Shown piece after piece: positions 17,675 to 25,722 of a stretch of DNA of 64,000 nucleotides. The position numbers were made by a program, and so were the translations under genes. The notes beneath the pieces were generated by a model, which was not told where the DNA came from, made no database searches, and saw nothing but the letters and a program-made list of their open reading frames with translations. The DNA lies in assembly GCF_040448695.1 (NCBI RefSeq), contig NZ_CP159307.1:992001-1056000 (forward strand), written 5' to 3'. How positions within the stretch are numbered: the first letter of the stretch is position 1; every line of letters starts with the position of its first letter. This DNA is from Dehalogenimonas sp. 4OHTPN (GTDB lineage Bacteria > Chloroflexota > Dehalococcoidia > Dehalococcoidales > Dehalococcoidaceae).

Positions 17675-18538
17675 ATGACCGGACCTGCCGAAAAGACTGC
17701 ACCGGAAACTGGCAATTTAATAGAGAAACCGGTCAAAGTCAGCCTGAAAAACCTGACGCTGTCTTTCGGCGGCATTACCGCTTTGAAGGATGTGTCGGTA
17801 GATATTCGGGACAACGAGATACTGGCCATTATCGGACCCAACGGCGCTGGCAAGACCTGTCTCCTGAACTGTCTCAACGGCTTTTACAAGCCCCAAAAAG
17901 GGCAGATACTTTTCGAAGGCAAGAACATCACCCGCATCCGGCCGGACAAGGCGGCGCAGATGGGGTTGGCCCGTACTTTTCAGAACATCGAACTGTTCTC
18001 CGGTCTGACCACGCTGGAAAACGCCATGGCAGCCCGCCACGTCTTCATGAAACAGAATTTGCTGACCGGAGGGGTATACTTCGGTCCGGCTCACGCTGAA
18101 GAGATCCGCCACCGGCGCATTGTCGAAGATATCATTGATTTCCTGGAGATCGAGGCTGTCCGCCATCATGTGGTAGCCACGCTGCCGTACGGAATGAGGA
18201 AGCGCATCGAACTCGCCCGCGCCCTGGCTCTGGAACCAAAGGTGTTGCTACTGGATGAACCCATGGCCGGCATGAATACCGAAGAAAAAGAGGACATCGC
18301 CCGCTTTATTGTCGACATCTTCGAGGGGCAGGGCGAGACTTATCCCGATACCCCGGTCCTCCGCGACGGCGTGCGCGCTATCGTCCTTATCGAGCACGAC
18401 ATGGGCGTGGTCATGGATTTGGCTGATCGCATCGTGGTGCTGGATTTTGGGCGTAAGATCGCTGAGGGGACGCCTGAAGAAATCCGGAACAATCCGCAGG
18501 TGATCTCGGCTTATCTGGGAGAGAGCGCTAAAAGATAG
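17675..18538 (+). CDS. livG: LIV-type ABC transporter ATPase LivG
   Basis: This is the second ATPase of the importer. ATG 17675 gives 287 residues and has GGAAGTGGG upstream; an upstream in-frame ATG at 17636 lies inside the paaK-like gene. Walker A is GPNGAGKT. The signature is LPYGMRKRIELARAL, the LivG form of LSGGQ. Walker B is VLLLDEPMAGM, and the His switch is VLIEHDMGVV. A short insert (EGQGETYPDTPVLRDG) precedes the last strand. It is the last gene of the liv cluster and a small inverted repeat follows at 18544-18566. Confidence 0.93.
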   Translation: MTGPAEKTAPETGNLIEKPVKVSLKNLTLSFGGITALKDVSVDIRDNEILAIIGPNGAGKTCLLNCLNGFYKPQKGQILFEGKNITRIRPDKAAQMGLARTFQNIELFSGLTTLENAMAARHVFMKQNLLTGGVYFGPAHAEEIRHRRIVEDIIDFLEIEAVRHHVVATLPYGMRKRIELARALALEPKVLLLDEPMAGMNTEEKEDIARFIVDIFEGQGETYPDTPVLRDGVRAIVLIEHDMGVVMDLADRIVVLDFGRKIAEGTPEEIRNNPQVISAYLGESAKR

Positions 18539-18543
18539 GCTAT

Positions 18544-18566
18544 TGCCAGGACCTACGGTCCAGGCA
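18544..18566. terminator. possible weak terminator hairpin
   Basis: TGCCAGGACC and GGTCCAGGCA form an inverted repeat with one mismatch and a TAC loop, between livG and the end of the minus-strand small gene. There is no T run, so function as a terminator is uncertain. Confidence 0.35.
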
Positions 18567-18813
18567 GCTCTTCAGCCATAATTCTATCGCGGTAATCGGT
18601 CACCTGCCGGCAGAGCGGGCCGCCGCATTCGGGCATAATGCCTGTTTTCCTGGTTCTTTTTTTGGCCCCAGCTTGTGTCCCGGCGTCGGCGCTGAATCTG
18701 GGGTAGCTGGCACAGCGGGCTGAGCCGTCCGGGTAGACCATTATGGTGATCTCTTCTCCCACGGCGTCGCATTTAACAGTGGTGGCAGTTACCTGCCAGT
18801 CTGGCTGGGGCAT
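18553..18813 (-). CDS. small cysteine-containing protein of unknown function
   Basis: An 86-residue protein with no family I recognise. The first half is strand-like (KCDAVGEEITIMVYPDGSARC). The centre is lysine- and arginine-rich, and a PECGGPLC motif lies near the C-terminus. Four cysteines in two pairs could bind a metal ion. The start is taken as ATG 18813 because a perfect TATAAT sits seven bases upstream; ATG 18822 overlaps that -10 element and is unlikely to be used. Coding status is supported by the promoter position and by conserved-looking cysteines, not by homology. Confidence 0.55.
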   Translation of the reverse strand: MPQPDWQVTATTVKCDAVGEEITIMVYPDGSARCASYPRFSADAGTQAGAKKRTRKTGIMPECGGPLCRQVTDYRDRIMAEELPGP

Positions 18814-18820
18814 GGCTCGC

Positions 18821-18826
18821 ATTATA
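18821..18826 (-). promoter_or_regulatory. extended -10 (TGATATAAT) at a leaderless start
   Basis: On the minus strand TATAAT with an upstream TG lies seven bases before ATG 18813. This fits transcription starting on or next to the start codon. Confidence 0.6.
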
Positions 18827-18918
18827 TCACACCGACGTTTGCCGTTGGAATGTTCTTGAGAGCTAACGTTTACTGGGCAGAAGCGTTATAGATAATGAAA
18901 ACACTTTCATAACTGGCT

Positions 18919-19164
18919 ATGGAAAAGGCTGTGAAACGTACCGGATCAAACTTTCAACAAGCAGTCACTGCGCCGATGGCGGACTTTGAAAATAGCGTGT
19001 CAACCCTGATCGGCGGGCTGCTGGCGTTTGGTCTGGCGGTCGGCGGTTACACTTTGGGATATGTCTCCCCGACAGTACAATGGATCTGCACTGGTATGCT
19101 TGGATTGCTGGGCTCGATTCTTCTAGGCTCGGGGTTGCGGGGGATTCTTAAGAGCAGGCGCTAG
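18919..19164 (+). CDS. small two-helix membrane protein
   Basis: This 81-residue protein has two predicted membrane helices, about residues 29-48 and 53-74, with a polar N-terminus and a basic C-terminal end (LKSRR). No family is recognised. There is no clear Shine-Dalgarno before ATG 18919. The gene overlaps the stop of the convergent thioesterase gene by four bases. Support is moderate: the hydrophobic pattern is regular and no other gene occupies the stretch. Confidence 0.5.
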   Translation: MEKAVKRTGSNFQQAVTAPMADFENSVSTLIGGLLAFGLAVGGYTLGYVSPTVQWICTGMLGLLGSILLGSGLRGILKSRR

Positions 19165-19580
19165 ATTGGCTCCTTGCCTTCAACCAGCGGAATGCCGGTA
19201 CCCGTCGCTCGGGCTATGACCTTTCCATATGAGGTGGCAACCCGGATTTCAGCCATCACAGCGCGCTTGCCGGCTTTGATTACTTGGCACTCTGCCTCAA
19301 GTTCGTCGCCTGGTTCACACGGATTCAGGAAGTGGGTATTGAACTGAGCAGCGACGGTTGGATGTTTGACGGAATTAACCGCGTAGCCGAAAGCGGAATC
19401 AGCCAGCGTCATGATGATTCCGCCGTGTATGGTGCCGACAAAATTACAGAATTCGGGCTTGACTCGCAGCCGCACCCGGGCGAATCCCTCGGAAATTTCA
19501 ACTAGCTCGATTCCCAGCAGCCGCCAGGCCGGTTCCGCTGCGGCCGCCTGACGCATCAGCTGGATGTTTTCTTGACTCAC
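19161..19580 (-). CDS. PaaI-type hotdog thioesterase
   Basis: This is a 139-residue hotdog-fold acyl-CoA thioesterase of the PaaI/YbgC-like group, which hydrolyses CoA thioesters, often of aromatic acids. The family helix TIHGGIIMTLADSAFGYAV is clear near residues 50-68, and FNTHFLNPCEPGDEL follows. The gene starts inside the cobQ stop (four-base ATGA overlap), so it is coupled to cobQ. It is near the liv/PaaK-like cluster but on the other strand. Confidence 0.85.
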   Translation of the reverse strand: MSQENIQLMRQAAAAEPAWRLLGIELVEISEGFARVRLRVKPEFCNFVGTIHGGIIMTLADSAFGYAVNSVKHPTVAAQFNTHFLNPCEPGDELEAECQVIKAGKRAVMAEIRVATSYGKVIARATGTGIPLVEGKEPI

Positions 19581-21112
19581 GAACCAGCGCCTTGTTCCAG
19601 AATCCGGTAAACAGCCCTAATATCCAGCGAATTCCGAACCAGGTCGGCCAGAGCGTCATAGTGTTTCTCTTTATCTAGCGGCGCGTCGTAGGTACGCTCT
19701 GGAATTCCTTTGCGCCGCCGCAGATTGTTGAGCAATCCCCGGCGGAAACCATGACTCTGAAAAATGCCGTGAATATAGCTGCCGATAACCGTGCCGCTTT
19801 CATTGATACTCCCGTCTGCATAGTCGGCCGGACCTTTTTGGGTCTGAGTGATTTGAAACGGCCGGTGACAGCTCTCGGTGCGGCCCATATGGATTTCATA
19901 CCCGTATATTGCCTCTCCCTTGAGGCCGGCCAGCAATCCGCGATCCTCGGTGATGACACCTTTGACCTGGGTGGTCGCCTTTTCGCGGGCAAAAGTTGTC
20001 TCCGCTTCCATCAGCCCCAGGCCTTCAACCGTGTCCCGGTCGGATTCAACGTGGTCCGGGTCATGAATCAGGCGCCCTAGCATTTGATAGCCGCCGCAAG
20101 CTCCGAAGACCGGCGTACCAGCCCTGGCTTTCCGGACAACAGCGCCGGCGACACCGGATTGAGTAATCGCCAGTAGATCGGGCACCGTGGTTTTTGAACC
20201 CGGGATAATTATCAGATCGGGATCGCCTAACTCCTCCGGACGGCTTATATAACGCAAGTTGGCGCCGTCTTCTTCGAGCGGATCGAAGTCGTCGTAATTG
20301 GATATCCGGGGGCTGCGGATGACCGCGATTTCCAGGTCGGCGTTGGATTGGCGGTTGCGCCGCTCATCGAGATATACAGAGTCCTCCTGTGCCAGCAAAA
20401 TGTCACGGTAGTAAGGCACCACCCCCAGGACCGGTAAGCCTGTACGCTTCTCAAGGAAATCATTGGCGTCTTTAATCAGGCTGACATCGCCGCGGAATTT
20501 GTTGATGATGAAGCCCTTGACCAGTTTGCGTTCATCTTCATCGAGGAGTTCCAGCGTTCCGACAAGGAAGGCATAGACGCCGCCGCGGTCGATGTCGCCG
20601 CACAGCAGCACCGGAGCCTCGGCCAGCTTGGCGATGCGCATGTTGGCAATCTCACGAGGTTTGAGGTTGATTTCCGCCGGTGAGCCGGCTCCTTCGATAA
20701 CCACGATATCGTATTTTTGTCTCAGGTAATTCAGGGATTCTTCTACTTTTTCCAGCAGGAAAGAAGTGTGCTGGTAATAATCCTTGGCTGAGGTAGTTTG
20801 ATAGACCTTGCCGTGAAGCACGATCTGTGACCTTGAGTTAGCCTCAGGTTTAAGGAGCACCGGATTCATATGTATGCTGGGGGCGATGCCGGAAGCCTCG
20901 GCCTGCATCGCCTGAGCGCGGCCGATCTCGCCTCCTTCCGGGGTCACAAAAGCGTTCAGCGCCATATTTTGCGATTTGAAGGGAGCCACGCGGTAGCCGT
21001 CCTGTTTGAAGATCCGGCACAGCGCGGCGACCAGGACGCTTTTACCGACATTGGACGAGGTACCCTGTACCATGATGACTTTGGCGCGGTTGATCGATGC
21101 GTTCGTTTCCAT
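19577..21112 (-). CDS. cobQ: cobyric acid synthase CobQ
   Basis: The 511-residue enzyme amidates cobyrinic acid a,c-diamide at four side chains in corrinoid synthesis or salvage. The N-terminal P-loop-like segment (MVQGTSSNVGKS) and the DRGGVYAFLVGTLELL region belong to the synthetase domain. The C-terminal class I glutaminase domain has the nucleophile in VFGACGGYQML and a His in YIHGIFQSHGF. Corrinoids are essential for reductive dehalogenases in Dehalococcoidia, which fits the inferred host. ATG 21112 has no Shine-Dalgarno and lies seven bases after a perfect TATAAT. Confidence 0.95.
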   Translation of the reverse strand: METNASINRAKVIMVQGTSSNVGKSVLVAALCRIFKQDGYRVAPFKSQNMALNAFVTPEGGEIGRAQAMQAEASGIAPSIHMNPVLLKPEANSRSQIVLHGKVYQTTSAKDYYQHTSFLLEKVEESLNYLRQKYDIVVIEGAGSPAEINLKPREIANMRIAKLAEAPVLLCGDIDRGGVYAFLVGTLELLDEDERKLVKGFIINKFRGDVSLIKDANDFLEKRTGLPVLGVVPYYRDILLAQEDSVYLDERRNRQSNADLEIAVIRSPRISNYDDFDPLEEDGANLRYISRPEELGDPDLIIIPGSKTTVPDLLAITQSGVAGAVVRKARAGTPVFGACGGYQMLGRLIHDPDHVESDRDTVEGLGLMEAETTFAREKATTQVKGVITEDRGLLAGLKGEAIYGYEIHMGRTESCHRPFQITQTQKGPADYADGSINESGTVIGSYIHGIFQSHGFRRGLLNNLRRRKGIPERTYDAPLDKEKHYDALADLVRNSLDIRAVYRILEQGAGS

Positions 21113-21119
21113 GTCAGGT

Positions 21120-21125
21120 ATTATA
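21120..21125 (-). promoter_or_regulatory. extended -10 (TGTTATAAT) at cobQ
   Basis: On the minus strand TATAAT, preceded by TG one base upstream, lies seven bases before ATG 21112. It predicts a leaderless cobQ transcript. Confidence 0.65.
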
Positions 21126-21174
21126 ACAACTGGATTGTTTCTGGGCTATCTGAAACGCCCGTCTTCGGGTTTGC

Positions 21175-21203
21175 TTTACAAAGCGGCACCCCGAAGTTAA
21201 AAT
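21175..21203 (+). promoter_or_regulatory. promoter of tRNA-Gly
   Basis: TTTACA (21175-21180) and TAAAAT (21198-21203) are 17 bp apart, with the tRNA starting 12 bases downstream of the -10. Confidence 0.7.
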
Positions 21204-21215
21204 ATCTTCGTTCAT

Positions 21216-21288
21216 GCGGGTGTAACTCAGTTGGTAGAGTGCCTGCCTTCCAAGTAGGTTGTCGCGGGTTCGAGTCCCGTCACCCGCT
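21216..21288 (+). tRNA. tRNA-Gly (TCC)
   Basis: A 73-nt cloverleaf. The acceptor GCGGGTG pairs with CACCCGC. The D loop is in ACTCAGTTGGTAGAGT, the anticodon loop is CTTCCAA with anticodon TCC, and the T arm is CGGGTTCGAGTCCCG. The discriminator is T, as usual for glycine. The 3' CCA is not encoded (TCA follows). Confidence 0.96.
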
Positions 21289-21408
21289 CAGTACATTGTA
21301 TTGTGACCAGTGAATATTGCCGCTAAAGGCTGGCGTTTTCCGTTTACCCAGTTCCCCATTTTTTCAGGGGCGTTCGTGGCGTGTGTATTAAGTACAGGCG
21401 TGGCTTGA

Positions 21409-23307
21409 TTGGATAATTACGCTCTTTTCCTTCTTGACGAGACTGGCTTTATAGAGTGCAACCAGAAAGCCGAAGAACTCTTCGGGGCAGTCCGGGAAGA
21501 GCTTATCGGCCGCACCCCCAGCGATTATTCGCCTCAAAGGCAGCCTGACGGACGACTGTCTCGGGACAAAGCCCAGGAGAAAATACGCGCCGCTATGGAC
21601 GGCGCTCCCCAATTGTTTGAGTGGAAGCATCTCAAAGCCGATGGCGCGTGCATTGACACCGAGATCAGTCTGAATCGCATCGGGGACGGCGACCGGCGGA
21701 TAGTCATGGCGATTGTCCGGGATATCAGCGATTTGAAAAGAGCCGAAGAGTCACGTCTTGAATCGGAGCAGATGTTCCGTTCCATCGTTGAGAACTCCCA
21801 TTCCGGCATTTTTACAGTTGATGAAGCATTTACCATCACCTACGCCAATGATATGGTCAGCTTATTGCTCGGACTTCCTAATGACCGGATAGTCGGACGT
21901 GATTTCCGGGAGTTTCTCGATGAAGAGAGCGCAAATCTCGTGGTTGACAACTACCTGCGCCGCCAGCGGGGTGAAAGCTTGCCTGCAAGATATGAATTCA
22001 ATATCGTCACCGCATCCGGTGACAGACGCCGGGTCGAAATCAGTTCGAACATGATCCGCGATACCGCCGGCCGCCTGAAGACCGTGGGTCAGGTCCTGGA
22101 TGTGACCGACCGTCACCGCGCTGAGGATGCTCTCAAGCGGGCGCAGGAAGACCTGGAATCAAGAGTAATCATACGTACCCGCGAGCTCCAGCACGCTAAT
22201 GCCCGTCTGGAAGCCGAGATTTCCAGGCGAGAGCAAATTGAACAGGCTCTGCGGCGGAAAGAACTTAAATACCGGCACCTGGTGGATAGCGGGAATGCTA
22301 TTATCCTGGAACTGGATACCGCGGGCCGGATAATTTTCTTCAACCATTTCGCCGAACGCTTTTTTGGATACACTGAATCCGAAGTCATCGGCAAGAGCGT
22401 TGTCGGCACGATCGTACCGGCTAAGGATTCAGCTGACGCCGATCTTGAAGCCATGATCCGTGACATCATCCATCGGCCTGAAGACTACCGTCTCAATGAA
22501 AACGAAAATATGAAGAAAAATGGCGACCGGGTTTGGGTGGTATGGACCAATCAGCCTGTTTATGATGAAGCCGGGAATCTAAAGGAAATACTTTGCCTGG
22601 GCATCGACAGGACAGAACAAAAAAAGATTGAAGATACCCTGGCAGTTCAAACGCGGCTGCAAGCCGCCATGGAGGAACGGGCCAGATTGGCACGCGACTT
22701 GCATGATGCCGTAAGCCAGACCCTTTTTTCGACCAGTATCATCGCCGAGGTGTTGCCCCGAATCTGGGACAGAAACCCGGATGAAGGTTTTCGCCGGCTT
22801 GAAGAGGTACGGCAGCTGACCCGAGGCGCCCTGGCTGAGATGAGGACGCTGCTCTTCGAGCTTCGCCCGGCGGCTTTAGCCGAAGCAGAATTGCCCCAAC
22901 TCCTGACCCAACTCGGCGAATCGGTGACCGGCAGGGCGAGATTGCCGGTCAATGTCTCTGTAACGGGCGGCTGCGAGCTGCCGCCCGAGGTGAAAATCGC
23001 CCTCTACCGCATCGCCCAGGAAGCCCTCAATAACGTCGTCAAACATTCGGGCGCGACGCTGGCTGAAGTCACGTTGTGCTGCCAGGGCAGCGGCATCGCC
23101 CTGTCCGTAACTGATAACGGGAACGGTTTTGACGCCGCAGCCGAACCCCAGGGCCGTTTAGGCTTAAGCATCATGAAAGAACGCGCCGCGAATGTAAACG
23201 CCGGGATTACCATTGATAGTTCTCCCGGGAAAGGCACCGAGGTTACGGTGACCTGGCCGATGAACACCCTGGATAACCCGTCCGGTGACCCTCACAAAAA
23301 CAACTAA
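21409..23307 (+). CDS. PAS-domain sensor histidine kinase (HisKA_3 type)
   Basis: This soluble sensor kinase of up to 632 residues has three PAS domains (about 1-115, 118-235 and 285-405). A coiled coil links PAS2 and PAS3 (about 225-285). A NarL-partner type dimerisation box (RARLARDLHDAVSQTLFS) and an HATPase_c domain (ALNNVVKHSGATLAEV, then DNGNGFD and GLSIMKERA) follow. No membrane segments are seen. The N-terminus looks short: an in-frame TGA lies directly before TTG 21409, no ATG or Shine-Dalgarno is nearby, and PAS1 begins already at its first strand. Either TTG is used or the 5' end is degraded. The expected response-regulator partner downstream is atypical. Confidence 0.85.
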   Translation: MDNYALFLLDETGFIECNQKAEELFGAVREELIGRTPSDYSPQRQPDGRLSRDKAQEKIRAAMDGAPQLFEWKHLKADGACIDTEISLNRIGDGDRRIVMAIVRDISDLKRAEESRLESEQMFRSIVENSHSGIFTVDEAFTITYANDMVSLLLGLPNDRIVGRDFREFLDEESANLVVDNYLRRQRGESLPARYEFNIVTASGDRRRVEISSNMIRDTAGRLKTVGQVLDVTDRHRAEDALKRAQEDLESRVIIRTRELQHANARLEAEISRREQIEQALRRKELKYRHLVDSGNAIILELDTAGRIIFFNHFAERFFGYTESEVIGKSVVGTIVPAKDSADADLEAMIRDIIHRPEDYRLNENENMKKNGDRVWVVWTNQPVYDEAGNLKEILCLGIDRTEQKKIEDTLAVQTRLQAAMEERARLARDLHDAVSQTLFSTSIIAEVLPRIWDRNPDEGFRRLEEVRQLTRGALAEMRTLLFELRPAALAEAELPQLLTQLGESVTGRARLPVNVSVTGGCELPPEVKIALYRIAQEALNNVVKHSGATLAEVTLCCQGSGIALSVTDNGNGFDAAAEPQGRLGLSIMKERAANVNAGITIDSSPGKGTEVTVTWPMNTLDNPSGDPHKNN

Positions 23308-23412
23308 AACTATCCTTTTGGCTAGGGTAAATCCCTCCATTCGCCCGATGCCGCCATGCCGGCTTTGGGGTATCATAATGGTAAGGCCTACTGTTACCTG
23401 AAAGGCAGCTGC

Positions 23413-23772
23413 ATGCATTTTGTGATCGCTGACCGACAGCATAGCACCAGGTCCGCGTTGAAGCTGTTTCTGGGACAATACCCGGGGCTGGAATTTACCG
23501 GCGAATCCGGAGACATTGAAGGGACTATCAAACTCTCCGCGCAGCCGGGTGTCGGTTTGGTTCTGGTCGAATGGGAAATACTTGGACCCAACCAGAAGGA
23601 AAGCATCGCCAAAATTAAAGTTCCCCGGAATCCGGCGGTGTTGGTTCTTGGCTGTTGCCTGCAGCGCAGCCTGCCGCTTGAAGCCGGCGCCGATTTCTAT
23701 ATTTCCAAGACGGATAAGCCGGACCGGCTGGCCTCAGTAATCCACCAGATTCAATCACAAGCCAGGCAATAG
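23413..23772 (+). CDS. receiver-like protein lacking phospho-acceptor Asp
   Basis: The 119-residue protein resembles a NarL-type receiver domain but has no DNA-binding domain. ATG 23413 (MHFVIADRQHSTRSALKLF) matches the usual start of the fold, and AAAGG lies about eight bases upstream. The acidic pair is reduced to AD-R, and the phospho-acceptor position reads VLVEWEIL, with Glu in place of Asp. The conserved Lys is present in YISKTDKP. It could be a constitutive or protein-binding pseudo-receiver for the kinase just upstream. That pairing is inferred from position only. Confidence 0.7.
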   Translation: MHFVIADRQHSTRSALKLFLGQYPGLEFTGESGDIEGTIKLSAQPGVGLVLVEWEILGPNQKESIAKIKVPRNPAVLVLGCCLQRSLPLEAGADFYISKTDKPDRLASVIHQIQSQARQ

Positions 23773-23858
23773 GTTTAATCCGGTCCGGTTACGCCATGTG
23801 CGCTGCGCTTGCATATTTATTGAGCGTCGCGTACTATCCGCCATAGGATACTGACGGC

Positions 23859-24863
23859 ATGATGACCAAGCGTGATCGTATCAAAGCTTCAATCGAGGGC
23901 AAGGCGGTAGACCGCAGCCCGGTAGGCTTCTGGAGGCATTGGCCGGGTGATGACCAGTCCCCCGGTTCCCTCGCAGGTGTCGCTCTGGCGTTTCAACGCC
24001 GCTACGACCTGGATTTCATAAAACTCCCGGTGTCATCTGTTTATTGCGTAGAGGACTACGGCATCACCCATGCCTACAAAGGCAGCATCATGGGCGACCG
24101 TGAATACCTGTCGCGTGTCATCGTTAATGCCGGTGACTGGCTGAAGCTGGAGCCTCTGGACATTAACCGCGGCACTTATGGATGGCATCTTGAAGCGTTG
24201 AAGTCTTTGATCCGTGATAATGATGAAAACACTCCGGTTATCGTGACCATGTTTCATCCCCTGGCCATGGCTGCCTACCTATCGGGCGATGATACACTGA
24301 TCGCCCACCTGCGGCAGCACCCCTCGGCGGTTCAGTCTGCTTTAAACGCGCTCGCGGAAACCTCAGCCCGTTTCGCCCGGGCTTGTATCGAATTGGGCGC
24401 CGACGGGATTTTCTTTTCGGCGCGGTTTGCCAGTCACGAATTGTTGAACGCCGCAGAATACCGGCGTTTCGGGCGCCCTGCCGATCTAAAAGTATTGGCT
24501 GCCGCTTCAAAGGGCTGGTTTAACGTTCTGCACCTGCACGGTCCGCATCCGATGGTGCAGGAATTATCAGACTATCCGGTTCAGGCGCTGAACTGGCATG
24601 ACCACACTTCAGATATCAATGTAAAGCGTGCCGCCGGTTGTTTCGCCGGCGCTCTGATGGGCGGCATTGAGCAGGCCTTGCTGGCGCAGGGAACGCCGGA
24701 TCAGGTAGCCGCCCAGGGCCGCGAAGCCATCGCCGCCATGAATGGACGCCGGCTGATTTTGACCCCGGGATGCACTTATTCGCTGGCCGTACCGGAAGCC
24801 AACCTGATGTCGGTGCGCAGAGCGGTTGAACAGCGGCCGGAATCATTAGCCGGATCAGCATAA
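23859..24863 (+). CDS. uroporphyrinogen decarboxylase (URO-D) family protein
   Basis: The 334-residue protein belongs to the URO-D fold family, which includes HemE and the corrinoid-dependent methyltransferases MtaA and CmuA. Visible features are the N-terminal MTKRDRIKASIEGKAVDRSPVGFW, a HLHG motif near residue 226, and the C-terminal ILTPGCTYSL with its Cys. The HxH-like and Cys residues are reminiscent of the zinc site in methyltransferase members, but the assignment is open. ATG 23859 or 23862 may be the start. The gene stands alone and overlaps the end of rsmG by nine bases. Confidence 0.8.
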   Translation: MMTKRDRIKASIEGKAVDRSPVGFWRHWPGDDQSPGSLAGVALAFQRRYDLDFIKLPVSSVYCVEDYGITHAYKGSIMGDREYLSRVIVNAGDWLKLEPLDINRGTYGWHLEALKSLIRDNDENTPVIVTMFHPLAMAAYLSGDDTLIAHLRQHPSAVQSALNALAETSARFARACIELGADGIFFSARFASHELLNAAEYRRFGRPADLKVLAAASKGWFNVLHLHGPHPMVQELSDYPVQALNWHDHTSDINVKRAAGCFAGALMGGIEQALLAQGTPDQVAAQGREAIAAMNGRRLILTPGCTYSLAVPEANLMSVRRAVEQRPESLAGSA

Positions 24864-25571
24864 AGGCTTCTTCGCAGGCAAACCGCTGCGGCGGGGATAT
24901 TCAGGAGGCGTGGGCGATGATTTTCCCACAACAACCAGTTTACGTTCTCCGCCCAGAATTTGTGCATCGATTTCGACAATCTGGCACGAATCACCCCCTA
25001 ATATACGAAGAGCCGGGCCGGCGGCATCAATTTCCGCGGTGATAACCCCCTTCTTCCAGGCTAAAAAGCGGCCGTTCAGGGCGCAAAACGGCAGGCATAA
25101 CTCGTAGAGTACATTCAAAGGAGCCAGCGCTCTGGCGACTACCAGGTTATAGCGCTCGCGATGTTCGGTCTGACAGGCGGCGTCCTCAGCCCGGGCGTTT
25201 ATTATCGCGACGTTCTCGAGTTGAAGCTGCGCGGCGGTCTCCGTCAGGAAAACAGCTTTCTTCCCGGTCGCCTCGAGCAGTGTTAGTTCAATTTCCGGGA
25301 AGGCAATCTTCAGCGGAATGCCCGGGAAACCTGCCCCGGTGCCGACATCGATGACCCGCCGACCTTTAAGGCTGATGCCTGCCGCCGCAATCGAAAGGGA
25401 ATCTAAAAAATGAATTGATTGGACGGCTTCATATTCGATCACGCTGGTGAGGTTGATCCGGCTGTTCCATTCCGTCAGCAGTTGAAAATATCTTTCGAAT
25501 TGCTCCAATTGGCCTTCTGTCAGTTCGATGCCAAACCTGGAAGCGCCCTGTTTGAGAATGGACAGATTCAT
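24855..25571 (-). CDS. rsmG: 16S rRNA (guanine-527-N7)-methyltransferase RsmG
   Basis: This 238-residue SAM-dependent methyltransferase modifies G527 of 16S rRNA. The SAM-binding motif is VIDVGTGAGFPGIPLKIAFP near residues 94-113. ELTLLEATGKK and NLVVARALAPLNVL follow, as in RsmG. ATG 25571 lacks a Shine-Dalgarno and sits six bases after TATAAT. The promoter regions of rsmG and thiC overlap back to back. Confidence 0.94.
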   Translation of the reverse strand: MNLSILKQGASRFGIELTEGQLEQFERYFQLLTEWNSRINLTSVIEYEAVQSIHFLDSLSIAAAGISLKGRRVIDVGTGAGFPGIPLKIAFPEIELTLLEATGKKAVFLTETAAQLQLENVAIINARAEDAACQTEHRERYNLVVARALAPLNVLYELCLPFCALNGRFLAWKKGVITAEIDAAGPALRILGGDSCQIVEIDAQILGGERKLVVVGKSSPTPPEYPRRSGLPAKKPLC

Positions 25572-25577
25572 CGGCGG

Positions 25578-25583
25578 ATTATA
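25578..25583 (-). promoter_or_regulatory. extended -10 (TGCTATAAT) at rsmG
   Basis: On the minus strand TATAAT with the TG extension lies six bases before ATG 25571, predicting a leaderless rsmG transcript. Confidence 0.65.
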
Positions 25584-25589
25584 GCATTT

Positions 25590-25619
25590 TTGGCCACTTT
25601 GAAGCCGTTGTGTTATGCT
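25590..25619 (+). promoter_or_regulatory. candidate promoter of the thiC operon
   Basis: TTGGCC (25590-25595) and TATGCT (25614-25619) are 18 bp apart. Transcription would start near 25626, at the base of riboswitch stem P1. It overlaps the divergent rsmG promoter region. Confidence 0.5.
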
Positions 25620-25627
25620 AATGACAC

Positions 25628-25720
25628 CAGACCGCTAGGGGTGCGCAAAGCTGAGAGTCCTTCAGCTGAAGGACAACCCTGGCACCTGAACTCGATAATC
25701 CGAGCGTAGGGAAGGCGGTA
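25628..25720 (+). ncRNA. TPP riboswitch (THI element) of thiC
   Basis: The conserved thi-box parts appear in order: GCTAGGGGTGC, CTGAGA, ACCCT, ACCTGAACTCGATAAT and GCGTAGGGAA. The closing stem P1 pairs ACCGC (25631-25635) with GCGGT (25715-25719). The 3' strand of P1 and the GGGAAGG box lie directly before ATG 25723, so ligand binding could hide the ribosome-binding site without a separate expression platform. Confidence 0.95.
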
Positions 25721-25722
25721 TA

